Source: Mangifera indica
Lineage: Eukaryota > Streptophyta > Magnoliopsida > Sapindales > Anacardiaceae
Length of the DNA: 64,000 nt
NCBI RefSeq assembly: GCF_011075055.1
Contig: NC_058152.1
Location: 5,828,001-5,892,000 of the forward strand
Direction: 5' to 3'
The translations under genes and the position numbers were made by a program. Every line of letters starts with the position of its first letter. Position 1 is the first letter of the stretch. The notes under the pieces are model-generated. The model made no database searches and was not told the origin of the DNA. It saw only the letters and a list, made by a program, of their open reading frames with translations. Positions 1 to 12,942 of this stretch are shown here, one piece after another.

Positions 1-129
1 AATAAAGTCATCAAATCGTTCCCTGCATAGATAATCTGTTTGGGCAATAGTATTGCATAGTGGGTGTGTGCTATATCACCATAGTATATCAATAGATGAT
101 ATTAGACATGGTGGATATATACATGGGTA

Positions 130-440
130 AACAATGAAATCATTTGATGGTTAGAAAACTGATCAAAGGTTATTATATTATATTGTTTATCAAATGTGAC
201 CGCTGAACGATGATCACATAGGCATTTATATGTAGTCAATGATACATCGTAAATCATACTAGTATATAAATCCTTTGACTTGAGATATCACGGTTGTGTT
301 TCGTTTTGGAATGTATGGTTTATATGGTGTATACCACGAGACTAATCATGTCTAGTTTAGAAGCTACTTTGATCATATGTTGTTTGAACGAGAGGACAAG
401 TGATGATCATATAGGGATCCATCAGCTCGATTGCTCTTGA
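130..440 (+). repeat. LTR-retroelement remnant, related to 60220-60560
   Basis: This stretch is recognisably related to the reverse complement of about 60220-60560: both carry the same order of short blocks (GTAGTCAATGA, then ACTAGT, then a block around GATATCA, then GGTTTATATGGT, then a GACTAATCATGTC-like block). Two diverged copies in opposite orientation within 60 kb indicate a dispersed repeat, probably an untranslated part of a copia-type retroelement. No coding region is seen. The element class is inferred; the similarity is seen by eye only. Confidence 0.45.
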
Positions 441-3120
441 GTTCCCATACGAATATCAAGAAACATGAAAATCTAAGACACTGGCCAATGTAGATAAAAG
501 TCCACATGAAAAGAGTTTCGATATGGCACATTCTGAGGTATAACTTGATATTTGAAAAGATTAAATATTGGATTTTGACATTCCATAAATCCAACTTTAA
601 TCGGATGTAATAACAAAAGGATTATACTACATGGTAAGTGTGAGTAAGAAAAGTTCATTTGACATTATGTGAAGTTTGTACTTCATTGTGATGTAGGGGT
701 CATGGGACATTGCTAGATGACACCACATAATCAGTGGGAGCTTTTTTTTGTAGCAGAAAATGAAGTATATCGGTTAACGACAGTTTTGAGTTATACAGTG
801 ATATAATGAAATGTATCATCTAATATAAGGCCCACGACTATGTCACTATGAACCTTGAAATTCACACCCATATTTCAAGGAAGAAAATGGTGTTATGAAG
901 TTGAAAATATTTATCTATGATTAGCTAGCACTTTTTGTGGATAAAAATAGTGTTTTTTGAATAAGATTCGAAAAAAAAGTGAAATTGTTATTTTGCACTT
1001 TTAAATTGTTTAGAAAGTTAGAATGAATAATTTTAGACACAAATTATTCAACATATGTCAAATTCTAATTTACTCTTAATTATCAACCAATGAGAATTGA
1101 ACACATGCTTTAACTTGATAAATATCAAGTTTAGTTTAATAAAAGAAAGAAAAATTAAGAAAAATTATTACATTTTCTCTTCTTCTTCTTCTTTTGCTGG
1201 GAAAAACATCCTTTTTCTTCCATTTTTCTTTCTTGAAGGGTGCAAGTCAAGAGATCACTTATTTTAGTGATTCAAACTTCAAGTCAAATTACAAGGTATA
1301 AGGTAGTTTACATGTTTCTATGTTTTATTTCTTAAAACAACATGTAAATTTTATATTACTATTGTTACATATGGTGTGAACATGATCTAAAAATTTTAAT
1401 TTTCTTGCTAAAATCCTTCAATGCTTTGACAATATACACCAAAACACAAAAAGAAGAAGAAGAAAGTTATAATGGAAGCATGTGGTTGACAAGTATGTCT
1501 TTTTGTTTTTATGTGTAACTTATAATCTTGTTCGATATTTGTAGTTCTTAGTCACTATATCACCTTCTAAACTAGGGATTTGAATTAGGCATATGAGTAT
1601 AGTTGCAGGGAAAGGTAGTTGCACTGGGATATGGAGTTTTTTGACCATTCCATTGAGGTAAATGAGCCTTATGAGTCTTTAAAATGACATTGCATGTTAT
1701 TTAGTTATGGGAGAGAGATTGGAAACTTGAATTCATCAGAGTTTCTTACTTTTTTTTTTTATGGACAATGACTTTTTCTTGCCCATACATTTGAAGATAT
1801 GGTGAAGAGGGAAAAATTGTTTCGTCATACTATTATTTGACATGTTTGAAATTTTATAAATCCTTCTAACATTTTGACTTGACATTAATCTATTATTTAT
1901 ATCATTTATCATTTTTATCACCATATTACAATAATCATTATTGTACCAAATACTCTTAATTACTCTAAACATCAAAAACATGATAATAATGAAAGACTCA
2001 TTTGGGATATGTGAATAAGATTATAACAACTAACAAAATATATTCAAAGCCAGTTTACAAGAAGCTAGTAGATATTCATTCTTTCTTAAATGAAATTTAA
2101 TCTGATTTTGAATAAGCCAACTTAACAGTAATATCAAAGCATATATAATATAGAAAGAGACAATATTATCACTTTATATTAACTTAGTTGTCATTTTATA
2201 TTATAAATATATCTATCTTGCTCTTAATAAAAAATTTATACATCTAATATTATACAAACTACCATCTTACAAGTTCAACACAAATGATTCGCTAAGGAAT
2301 ATAAATTATGTAACAAAAACATAGACAAAGAGTAAAGATAGAATCTCTAAATCTTCTAGCAGAAGTTTGAACAATAAATCATGAATTGACCGAAATAGAT
2401 AAGCTGCATTGATAGAGAGACACATTGACATCTATCAATTTAATCTATTTAAGCCATAAATCAAGACTCATTGCTTCTATTTCAATACATGCTTAGATGA
2501 TACTGCAACAAAAAACATCCATTTAAAATTCCAAAACAATGGATGCTAAAGAATCTAGCATACAGTGAATCATCCATTTAATAAACACAGCAACAAATCA
2601 ACCCTAATTAGCATAACAACAAAACATAATAACAAGCCAGCAACACAAAAAGCAAGTATGATAAAACCCCTAATTTAGAAACCCTGATTTGAAAGTTAGG
2701 GTTCAATAAATTCAACCCAAAAATTAACAAATTCAAAGTAAAAAAAAATGGAAAAACACAAACTTGAAATGTCCTTATGTCATCATCGTCATTGCCAAAC
2801 TTGTTGCCATTGAATTCCTGCTCGCTGGACAAACAGAGGACAAAATTGTTCTAACACCAAAATCTTCTATTGTTATGTGATTAGACTTGAACTGATGAAC
2901 CACTTAAACTCAAAAGTTGGATAGAGTCTACTGGAATTGACATTGTTGACAGAGAAGAGAGGCTAGAACTAAAGATTGAGGGTAAGGTTGAAGTTTGGAA
3001 ACTGAAGACTTGGAGAGAGACACATGAACGAGATTTCATATGATAAGTAAACAAAGTCAAAACTTTGTTTACTTTTCATTTAATCTAAAATGACAACGTC
3101 CCAACATGAGAAATAAGAAT
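441..3120. other. AT-rich stretch without a recognisable gene
   Basis: Only short, stop-limited frames occur here. Homopolymer A and T runs are frequent. No protein family, RNA gene or terminal-repeat structure was recognised. A short minus-strand frame near 2755-2832 follows a splice-acceptor-like sequence but could not be tied to any gene. Confidence 0.5.
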
Positions 3121-3300
3121 GGGTGAGTTGCCTTGGCTCATGAGCTGAGTCGAGTTGAGTTGCTCAGCTTAAAGATCGACTCAAGCTCGAGTTTTTTTTT
3201 TTTTTGGGTATATAAAGCTTGAGCTCAAAGCTCTGACTCATTTTTATAGCTCGTTTTGAGTTCATTTGAGCTTGAATAAGCTCGATTCGAATCTAGCTTT
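3121..3300. repeat. GAGCTCGAG-rich MITE-like fragment
   Basis: The stretch is packed with GAGCTCGA, CTCGAGTT and GAGCTTGA words on both strands, the same vocabulary as the complete hAT-type MITE at 63156-63536. Clear terminal inverted repeats are not seen here, so it is best read as a decayed or truncated relative. Confidence 0.4.
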
Positions 3301-4490
3301 AACTTCCGCCACCAAACTTTTGCATCTATCATGGTTGATTAACACCTGCAAAATGGAGTAGGACAAATTCATACATATTGTAACTACAACAACCTGAGAG
3401 ATTGAGTCGCATGGCCAAAGTGTCAAATCTTTGCCTCAACTTAGTTTGATCAACATAGAGATTTCAATGATTTTATGATATTGATTTTGAAGAATGTTTT
3501 TACCAAAGATTTTTTTTTTTATATAAAAAAAAATGATTTTACATGCATTTGCATTTCATGTCATCAGAATCCAGGTTTAAAGATGCACCATAGATGATGA
3601 GAGAGAAAACAAATAAGAATATAAGATTAGAATTATGGAAAGGAATGAAAGAAAATAATGTAAGATTAGAAACTCCTATTTACTAAATGATTTTCAATTA
3701 CTCATTCCTATTAATGTTTTGTAGATGATATGTGATTTGGCGGCTATGTAGCAGGTGCATGGTAGGGATTGATGAATGAGTAATGTTATTATTATTCATA
3801 CTGATGTATTTGCATTATTTATACGGATGATATTTGTCATCTAATGATGTATGAGACTAATTTTTTACCACACTCATTTGGTTTGTATTTTATGATACAT
3901 TTTGACATTTTTGTCAATTTTTATCTAAATTAGGAGTATTTTTGGACTTTTCATATAATTTGAGATGATTGAATTTATTAGATTTTCTTAGCATACATAA
4001 ATGGTCAAGTGATATAGTACTTTTCATTGGAGGATAGAATTTTTGAAGAGAGTATAGAAGAATGGCACAATTTGATTATGAGCAATCAAGACAAGAATCA
4101 CAGTAGTTAATGTATGAGGTTGTTTGATGGTAATGTGAAACATTTATATGGGATGTATCCATACAAGGGAAACAAGTCAATATAAGTCATTCTTTAAAGG
4201 GTATTAAAAAGAAGGGACTAAACTATCTATACATAAATTGGTCAAAAAGTTAAGAGTTATTTTCGTAATGAGTCTATGATGAGACTAAAACAATTAATCT
4301 TGAGTGGATGAATTATATGATATTCACGGTTAATCCCTTTTGTCTAATATTACTAAATTCAAGGAAAATAATTTACATTTAAATCAAAAAAATATACAAT
4401 AATTTTTAAAATTTAATAATATGTCTTAGAAAATTCCTATACATGTTGAATGGAAATTCCATTAAATAAAAAAAATAGTATTAATACATA
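3301..4490. other. AT-rich intergenic stretch, nothing recognised
   Basis: No long reading frame, terminal repeats or RNA gene were found here. Confidence 0.5.
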
Positions 4491-5329
4491 GGCCAAAAGA
4501 CTTATTCCCACCCAAGATATAGTGAAATCTCAAAGTCATACCATCTAACTTTTAAAAATTTAAACACCTACCTATCTCTCAAAATTTGCTCAATTTTTTT
4601 TAAAAACAAATTTAGGGTAAAACTGTTATTTTACTAATAGTATTAAAAAAATTATAATTTTATCTCATTTTTCTATCTAAATTTTGAAAACTGACAACTT
4701 CATTTCTAGTTTTAAAAAGTGACTATTCCCCCCCCCCCCATACCTAGGTTTTTTGTTTCTCCTTCTCAGGTCACCACTTAGTCACCGACAACTTCCTTTT
4801 CCCAACCTTATTGTCAAAATCATTCCGATGGCCTCCGTTCGACGAAGAGATGTCATCTCTCCATCCAATGAAGAGACGAATCTCTTCATTGAGAAAGAGA
4901 CAAAGACAAATCGTTTTCGTCTTAAAAGAGACAAAGAGATTGACGAAGAGAACTCTATTCGTTGCACAAGCTTCCATGGCGGCCGACTAAACAATTCTAA
5001 CAATAAGGGTGAGAAGAAAAAGTCGATGGTGACAAAGTGGTGGCTAGAGAGAGGAGAAGAGAAAAACCTAGGTGTGGAGGGAAAATAGTTATTTTTCAAA
5101 ACTGAAAATATTTAGGTAGATGTGAAGTTATTAATTTTTACAATCTAAGTAGAGAAATTAAATAAAATTATATATTTTTTAATATTATTGGTAAAATGAA
5201 AGTTTTACTTGTAATTCTAACAAAATTTTTTTAATAAAAATTAGGTGATGAGTGGGTGCTTAGGTTTTGAAAGTTGGAAAGTATGAATTTGATATTTCAC
5301 TATACCTTGAGTGGGAATAAGACTTTTGG

Positions 5330-5331
<2 letters not shown>
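4491..5331. mobile_element. Foldback (long-TIR) non-autonomous DNA element
   Basis: The left end begins GGCCAAAAGACTTATTCCCA and the right end is its near-perfect reverse complement. The inverted similarity continues, with indels, for roughly 300 bp on each side, leaving a centre of about 200 bp. Open frames on both strands (4753-5088 and 4782-5099) are consequences of this symmetry rather than genes. TA flanks both ends, but the right flank is a long TA microsatellite, so a longer target duplication cannot be read. Long arms fit a MULE-type or foldback element; the superfamily is inference. Confidence 0.7.

Positions 5332-5398
<67 letters not shown>
5332..5398. repeat. (TA)n microsatellite
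   Basis: About 33 uninterrupted TA units directly abut the right end of the foldback element. Confidence 0.97.
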
Positions 5399-5402
<4 letters not shown>

Positions 5403-5460
5403 CTTTGTTAAGTACCCAATTGGTATTCAATTTTATTTCTCATAACTGCATTGTTGTATA

Positions 5461-6409
5461 TAGACATGTTAATGGGTTAGATCGGGTCGGGCTGGACCCT
5501 AAATCCACATACTAATGAGCCTTCAGACTGAGCTAACCCATGAATTTTTGAAAGCCCAAGGCTTGACCCTATATATATAGGGTCAAGTCGGGCTTTAATC
5601 AGGTCTGTCCACGGGTTGAATCATTTAAATAATTTTTTTAAAATTTTAATCAAAATTTTTAAATACAAATTATTTTTTAATTATTAAAACTAAGGACAGT
5701 ATCCAAATATTTTATCTATAATCTTTTATTTATGATAGAGGAATACCGTGGTTACATGATTAAAAATATTATAAATTTATAACATAATACGAATAAATTA
5801 ATTTATTTACTGTATAATTACAAATATAAATAAAATATATATACCATACTATATTTATCTATTCATCCTCAATATCTAAATTTATGAATTCATTTGACAT
5901 TGGATTCATTTGATATTGAATCAATTTGTAATATTTTATAATGATAAAATTAAAATGAAAATGAAATTATAAATATAAAGAATTATTATTTGTAAATTCA
6001 GACAATTTCTAAAAGAGAGTTGATGAGAGAAAATGAGATTAAAAATATAATGAAAAAAATTGAAATTAAGAGATTTATAAATAAAATTAGAAATGAAAAA
6101 TATTTGGATTGATTTATATAAAAAAATAAAAAATAAAAAAAAAAACAACCCAATAGGAGGAAGACTTCTGCCAACTAAAGGCTTCTACAAAAGAAGCTTT
6201 GCTTCTACCATTTTCCCTTTTTTTTTTTTAATTTTTAAATAATATTGGGTCGGGCCGACTTATGCCTAATATTAAAGTCTTTGGTCTGATCCAAAAGGTT
6301 TATAAGTTGGATTTGATGCACCATAGTATTGGATGGACCCTTTGGGTTGGATTTGAATTTTGAATTTCAAACCGAGTTTCTATTCAACTCGATTCAGTTG
6401 ATATGTATA
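5461..6409. mobile_element. hAT-like non-autonomous element
   Basis: The left end (TAGACATGTTAATGGG) and the reverse complement of the right end (TATACATATCAACTGAA) are similar imperfect terminal repeats. Subterminal regions are rich in GGGTCGGGC, GGACCCT and GGTTGGAT words. The flanks GTTGTATA (5453-5460) and ATTGTATA (6410-6417) match at 7 of 8 bases, as expected for an old 8-bp hAT target duplication. The interior is very AT-rich and encodes nothing recognisable. Confidence 0.5.
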
Positions 6410-6829
6410 ATTGTATAATATGCATTCTTCCGACGGATAAAATAGGTGTCGAAAAACAAGTTAACATTACAATAATCCATTCACAATCAAACACGCGTGC
6501 ATTTTAATTTTAAATTGAAAACCGAATCAGATTCTCAGATTGCCAACAGACCCGAAATTCGAGCCAAAATTCACAACCCGGGTACCGGCACTTTTCTAAT
6601 GTCAAAGGGTTTTCACCCTAAAATCGCTATACATAAATTAATTTCCAGTTATACCCGGCTACCTCGTGATCACAATTAAAATCACTCGCTGTCAACAAGG
6701 TTAAAATAGTAAAATCACAATCTCCTCCTTGGCAGTATAGACGAGGAGAAATAGTACAAGGCAGAATCAATCAACTAATTTTCAAAAGTCAAATAACAAA
6801 CAACAGAAGGGGTTTATGGATACACTGAA

Positions 6830-7008
6830 ATATAATGGTTCTTCTTCATGTATGATCGGAGCTGCTGTTCTACAACGAAACGAGTTTTCTGATTCATTCG
6901 CGCTTCTTTTGATTTCCTCACAGCCGTCGATCGACTCACGCCGTGGTTGCTATTCCTTCGCTATTGTTACAACGCACAAGTCGTGAGCTTTTTTAATCTT
7001 CTTTAAAG
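6830..7008 (+). other. Probable 5' UTR exon of the SMR-domain gene
   Basis: This is a less AT-rich, pyrimidine-rich stretch upstream of the SMR gene that ends at a plausible splice donor (AAAG followed by GTATTTAT, donor at 7009). The coding exon at 8789 opens directly behind a strong acceptor (TTTTTCAG) and carries only 43 bp before the ATG, so a spliced upstream leader exon is expected. The transcription start is not determinable from the sequence. Confidence 0.4.
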
Positions 7009-7523
7009 GTATTTATATTTCTATTTCTCTAATAAATATTTGATCCTGTTAATTATGCGCTAGTAACTCTTGTTTTTTGTTGAACGCCTTGTAATTTGTA
7101 TTTTATAACATCTGGCTACTATTCTAATTATGTGGTTGTACATTATTCTATTTCATAAAATTTGGCCACTAATTTTCACGGCTTGCGGTGTCATACCTAG
7201 AATCGTTGTGTCTTTTAAAGGGATGTGTTTTTGTACGGGCTCGGTTTTGTTGCCAAAAGTTTGACTAATGTTTGACCTGTGTCTTCCCCCCTTATAACCT
7301 TAGCTTGTCAGACTGGTAAAACTAAATATTGATTAGGGAAAGGGCAAAGATACAGTATAATTTATTCTTCCAAAAGAAAATTTTGTAAAAATTAAAACCC
7401 AGGTTGGTTTGCAACAGATCCTGTTTGGGATTTTTATGGAATGTTGCAGTTATCCTTACTGGTAAAATGTTTTTTTTTTTTTTTTTATGTTTAGCATGGT
7501 ATGTTAGTGTACTATTGTGGTAC

Positions 7524-7884
7524 TTTTAGGATCCGAACTGTAAGGTATGAAATTTGGATTCCATATCGGAAAGTATGGCTGCTGAAGTTGGGTTTATATA
7601 ACTTTAAGCTCTTCAATCTCAACAGCTAGTTTTTGAGATGTGGTTTTCATATACTTCATATTATTTGGTATCAAAGCACTCGATATGTCTCTTAATTACA
7701 ATCGTGCCTCATTGGTGGTGTTAGGATCCTAAATGTAGGACATAAAACCTGCATTCTACATAAAAAAGTATGAGTTTCTGGTGTGGGGTTTGTATAGTTT
7801 TAAACTTTTTATTTTCAACAACTAGATTTTGAGGTGTGACTCTCCTGTGGTTTAAAACTTTTAAAGTATTAGTGGTAATATCTA
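7524..7884 (+). mobile_element. TRIM-like retroelement remnant in SMR-gene intron 1
   Basis: Two diverged direct repeats, about 7524-7665 and 7719-7884, both start with TTAGGATCC and share the blocks GGGTTT(A/G)TATA, ACTTT, CAACAACTAG-like and TTTTGAG(A/G)TGTG. The first is followed by TGGTATCAAAGC at 7666-7677, close to the initiator-Met tRNA primer-binding site (TGGTATCAGAGC), and the second by TGGTATCAACATC. A short interior (about 55 bp) between two approximately 150-bp LTRs fits a terminal-repeat retrotransposon in miniature. It lies in the host gene's sense orientation. Confidence 0.55.
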
Positions 7885-8831
7885 TGGTATCAACATCATC
7901 CGAATTTTAGTTGAAGAAGTTTGTAGTTCATTTCACATTAAATGTGTATGATTTTGTTTGGTGTTTTTGATGTTTATCCATTCCTCATATTTTAATCATG
8001 TCAGAAGAAAGGCCATCTTCTGGGATTATTTGATTAGATCTTGATAAGTTGAATTTGTTCAGACATCTTGAGATTTTGCAAATGGTTATAAAGCCTTTTT
8101 ATAATGTGTTCCACCGGAGCTCACCGTCAAAATTAACCATTATTCTAGAAAGCTGATTCAAGATTATGTAGTAATATTTTGATGATATGCTGAAATCTAG
8201 CTCCATATTTTGCAAAGATCAAATTATATGATTTGAATTGAATCGTCTTATTTTGCTATTACTTAAAGTAGCTTAGTGACTGGAATTAGAGAGGGGTGAC
8301 ATAGTAAATTTTGTAACAACTGCAATAGCCATTCCTCTGGCACAAGACAAGTTAAGTTTAACATTGTACTATTCATATCATATTTTGATAAATACCCATA
8401 ACCTGCTGAGTTTTGTTTGGGCATGCAAGTACATTGTATCATAGGTGATCCGAAACTGAATCACTCAGTTTAACATTTGGTGTTAAGATTTTTTGTGGCA
8501 TTTTAGAAGACCTAAAATTTAAAAACTGTTCAGTTTTTTTTTTTTTTTTTTTGGCTAAGCAATTTCTGCTAACAGTGATGATATAATCCTCTCTTCTTGT
8601 GTTAGTTAGGGAGAAAAAGCCAAATAAGTGACCTCAGGTATTTCCTATTATTTTTCAAGAAATCTATGTCACTTTGTAATTTGTTTTTTCGAGCTGTGGT
8701 ATCCTTAAATGCAAGCTACAAGTCAAAGACTCTTGTCATCTCCAGAGGAGAGGCTCATTATCTAACCAATGTTCTTTCTCTTTTTCAGTCCACTACAAGA
8801 GTATTATTTATTCCACTTTATCATATATAAA

Positions 8832-11219
8832 ATGTCTCGTATGGGGGCAAAGTTTCGTGGTTGGGCTGCTTTTGATGCCAAGCAGCAGCAAAAACAAGGC
8901 CTTCAACCTGAGATTGACAAAGACCCTTACCCGCCATTTACCAGCACTCTCATCCCCCTGCATGCCAGTGAGAGCATCACAACAAATAATGGTCTTGAAA
9001 TGAAGCCTTTTGCATCAGTGCTTCTTCCTTCCATGGATTTTCCAACTTTGACAGAGGATAAAGATTGCCAGAAATTTACACGAACTGGTGATTGTGATTC
9101 AAGAAGGAAACATGAAATTAAGTTAATTAATGAAATTAATCATGACTTCACCCTTAAGCAGCTCAAAGAGCTCTATACCTGGGCGGACAGTAGCTTGATC
9201 GAAGATATCTTGGCGGCTGTTGATAATAACATTGAGAAGGCCTCAACTTTATTGAAAGCAATGGTTTCCAGCTGCAGCAGCGAAGAGATTAAAGAAACAG
9301 GAATTGCAGAATTGAGTTCTATGAGTAATGATCTTCCATGTGAGAACATGACTGATGAAATCTCTTGTCTAAGGACAAATTTAGAGCTCACTAATTTAAC
9401 CTCTACCACGTGGGATGGTATTAAAGACACCCACAGAGAACCTGCATGTGCGCAAACCTCTAGTGGGAAAAAGCTTTTTCATAATGATGCTGATATGAAA
9501 TATATTCTGGAGAAGTTGTCTTCTTTGCCGGTTGAGCCCGAGTGGGAGGAAGATGATGTCTACTTAGTCCATCGAAAAGAAGCATTAAAAATGCTGAGGT
9601 ATGTGATCTGAGTGTGTATGTTGAATTTAGGTGTATATGCAAGATCTGAATGTCTGTGTTGAATGTAGGCTTTATATTAAAGATCCCAAAATATTCCAAT
9701 ATTTATAGCTAACAGCATTTGTTTTTGGTCTTTTGACTTTCTTGGTGTTCAACTTTTTAATAGAAAATTCGCATATCATTGCAGCTCAACAGTTTCTCAT
9801 ATTCTGTAATTGTGCCATCACTTTGATAGGGGTTCATTTTCCTTGTTTATTAGAAGCTCAAGAAAACTTGGATATATGGTGAAAGATTTTCAAAGCACTG
9901 AACAAGTTGTCAAGATAACTTAAAAAACAAAACTTAATCAGGACATTAAAGAGTCACATAATCTACAAAAACACTAAGACTATGGATGTCAAATGAAGTA
10001 AATCATGTGTTGGCTTGAGTGGTAAATACATGACAGAATTTACAAACACAATTTAATTTGTTAAAAGAAGGTGTGCATGATTATGGCATCTATACATAGA
10101 TTTAGATGCCAATTCTAGAACACATTATTTTATACACTCATGTCATTCTAATTGTTTCATAATGGCTGTGGTGAATTCAATTTTCTACTACCTGGATAAA
10201 TACTGATAATTTCTGTTCATTTTAACAGATCAGCATCTCAGCAATCTAAGGCAGCCAATAATGCCTTTTTGAGAGGTGATCATCTCTCTGCCCAGCAACA
10301 TTCACATAAGGCTCGAAAAGAATGGTTAATTGCTGAAAAGCTTAATTCGAAGGCAGCAAAAGAAATTCTGAATATCAGAAATAGTGATAATGACATGTGG
10401 AAATTGGACTTGCATGGTCTTCATGCAACGGAAGCTGTTCAAGTCTTGCAAGAACGTCTGCAACAAATTGAGACTTCAGTTGAAATGAATCATTTAGTAT
10501 CTCATAAAATTAAGGCAAAGAACAGGGTGATACGTATTTCGTCACTTGAGTCTTTTAGTGGTATGGATGCGGAGGATGAGGATAAGCAACAGGTATCATG
10601 TCGGCCGATACAAAAACCTTTGCAAGTTATAACAGGTATGATTGATTTAGTTAGTGGTGATTCCCTCTGGACATGTACAATAATTACATACTCTTCTGTA
10701 TTAATCTTTTAAGTAGATTTTGGTTATTTTGTACTTGCACACAACCATGAAAAATAATTATAGTGTCATTTTAGCAACATGTAACAGTGGAACTTTTGTA
10801 GTTAAAAATGAAATCCTGGGAAAATTAGTTTAGTTTGTGTTTCAGCAGTTTAGGACAGGGGCAGGGGAAAAAGAAATTGACATTTTAGTGGTAGTTCAAT
10901 TATATTTACCTCTATGAGTATGTTCAGTTACAGGATATCCTCATTTGTAGCTTTATTCTGTCCAATAGGTGTGGGGAACCATAGCCGAGGAGAGGCTGCA
11001 CTCCCGACAGCAGTTAGAAATTTCCTCTGTGAAAACAGGTTATCCATTCTCCCTTCTCTCATTCTCTCCTGAACAGAAATTTTCACTTCTGTGTCATAAA
11101 TTTCCTAAGGAACAGCTATAGAGTTCCCGGACATCTAATAGTATACCACTTATTGCAGATATCGATTTGAGGAGACAAGGCCTGGAGTGTTCACAGTTCG
11201 GCCCAAATTCCATCACTGA
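8832..11219 (+). CDS. CUE-like / DUF1771 / SMR-domain protein (434 aa, four coding exons)
   Basis: Coding exons are 8832-9598, 10229-10635, 10969-11038 and 11159-11219. All introns are GT-AG and the phases join in frame to give 434 residues plus TGA. The exon containing the start probably begins at 8789, after TTTTTCAG. The ATG at 8832 was chosen because an earlier in-frame ATG (8769) lies inside the intron. Residues about 107-146 resemble a CUE/UBA-type helical domain. Residues 257-315 form the DUF1771 helical region. The SMR domain runs from about 314 to the end, with the LDLHG motif at 315-319 and the glycine-rich loop GVGNHSRG at about 392-399 split over the third and fourth coding exons. 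Plant proteins with this domain order are poorly characterised; SMR domains generally act as nucleases or nucleic-acid binders. Activity here is inference. The gene looks intact. Confidence 0.9.
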
Positions 11220-12430
11220 TGAGAGTTTGACTCAATGAATTTGGCATATAGGGTTGGATTTGATTCGGGTCAATTCTGAATAAGGTTTAGTTTGAGATTA
11301 GTTCAAATATAAAAGATTCAGTACAAGATTAGTGAGCTAAGACTTAAACCACTAAAGAGAATGAGAACCAGAACAAATCCTCATTCATTCTGATCTGTAA
11401 ACTGTTGGCCCACAAATTTTCTGTAAATATTAAACAATAGCTTTCGCACTCACAGGACTAAAATATTCTCTCATCTGCCTTTCAGCAACATAACAGAGCA
11501 ATATGTGCAAAATGTCTAAGGATCACCTGCTTTATCCTAAGTCTTGACTGCCAAAAAAATATATGATACATATTCAACCACAATCTAGACTTATTACTTT
11601 CAGCTGCCTCGTTGAGTTTTCGTTTCAATGCAAATACCAAATGAGGAGGAATGGCATTCCCAATTTGTTGATGTTTGTGTTGAATGTTACCAGCAAAATG
11701 GTAGCTATCCAGGAAGATGAAGAGTATTGCTCTTCTGTACCAAATTAGAACCTATTGTCCTTTCCGAAAATGATACAGGATGGTAAGTTCTGTTGTCAAT
11801 TACTACCAGGACACAGAATAAAGCAATTTTTATTATCAAAACACACACGTGCTAAAACGACCATCAATGCTGTCAGAAGTGGATGATTAAAAGTTACTAT
11901 ACTTTGAAGCCATAAGCCATTTCTATGTATAATCCATCTGCTAGTTGCTGTATTCTAGCAATGATAGGTGGCTTTCTTTTCCTTGGGTAACTCCAACTAA
12001 ACATTGCCTGAGCCTTGATGCAAGTGGGACTTTGTACAAAATTGTACCAGTTAATCCTTAGATACAATAGTTTATATTACACAATCTTTTTGAAGTATAA
12101 TGGATATAATTTTTGAAAAAAGAAGGTTAGTAAATCATATTATTTTTTATCTTCATCCTACGGGAAAATATATTATGACAAAAATATAGTGTTTAGCAAA
12201 CTAAAATAGGTGATAACTTACTTGGGAACAAGCACATTTACGAACTGTATAAACCCTATCCTGATCGGGGTGAAAGCACATGTCCACCTTACCAAGAATT
12301 CGGATGATGTGCTTGATTTTTTTTTTTGGGGGGGCGAGGCAGCCTTTCTTTGTCAAAAAATGGGCTAGAAACCTTAATATGTTATCGGATAGCATTTCTC
12401 AAATAGTTGTTTAGGTTAAAATTTTTGGCA
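11220..12430. other. 3' flank of the SMR gene; no further gene seen
   Basis: An AATAAA-type poly(A) signal lies near 11816. Short frames at 11563-11748 (+) and 12201-12395 (-) resemble no family I know and are probably chance. Confidence 0.45.
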
Positions 12431-12435
12431 TCCCT

Positions 12436-12902
12436 TTGAAATTTTGGAACGTAAAAGGGTTTAGAATCCAATGGCTCAAAGAAGAGGATCAAAATTCTAG
12501 CAATTATTTCAAATGCATCAAAGGGAGGAGGAATAGAAACTCTATAAATGGTATATACATTGATGATGGATCTTACAGTTATAATAAGGAGATGATAGGA
12601 GAAGCTTTTATCAATCACTTTAAGAAGGTTCTCTTTGATCCAGATTTGGAGGCAATTGACAAGTGCTTTGTTGAGTTGATAATTGGGTTTCATCTAATCC
12701 TGCTACGGACTTGATGAATGAGGTCACCAATGAGGAGCTTAAAAATACTTTATTTGCCATGGGAAATGACAAAGCTCTAAGGCTTGATGGATTTAACACT
12801 TTTTCTTCAAGGCAGTTTAGGACATTGTGGGAAAGGAGTTTAATTTGTGAGGCTATCAAACATTCTTTTTCAAGAGAGGGTTTCTTTTTAAGGTTCTTGT
12901 AA
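12436..12902 (+). pseudogene. LINE (L1-type) reverse transcriptase fragment
   Basis: Two adjoining frames (12436-12714 and 12711-12902), offset by a frameshift, encode a typical plant LINE segment just ahead of the reverse transcriptase core: a region containing IQWLKEEDQNS and IKGRRNRNSINGI, then NEVTNEELKNTLF and MGNDKALRLDGFN. The last motif corresponds to the usual KAPGPDGF, here degenerate. The fragment stops at about 12902, where the chromovirus LTR begins shortly after. Non-functional remnant. Confidence 0.75.
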
Positions 12903-12942
12903 TATAAATATAAATTATATTTAGAAATAAATATAAAGTTCT

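Noticed and set aside
2755..3020. Possible minus-strand exon(s): acceptor-like TTTGTCCAG, then a frame starting with SSEQEF and rich in Asp.
   Set aside because: No family recognised, frame closes soon on both sides, and no convincing neighbouring exons were found.
4753..5099. Overlapping 105-111 aa frames on both strands.
   Set aside because: They lie across the arms of a foldback element, so the symmetry itself makes open frames on both strands.
12201..12395. Minus-strand 64-aa frame with several Cys and His residues.
   Set aside because: No regular zinc-finger spacing and no similarity to a known family; it adjoins LINE debris.
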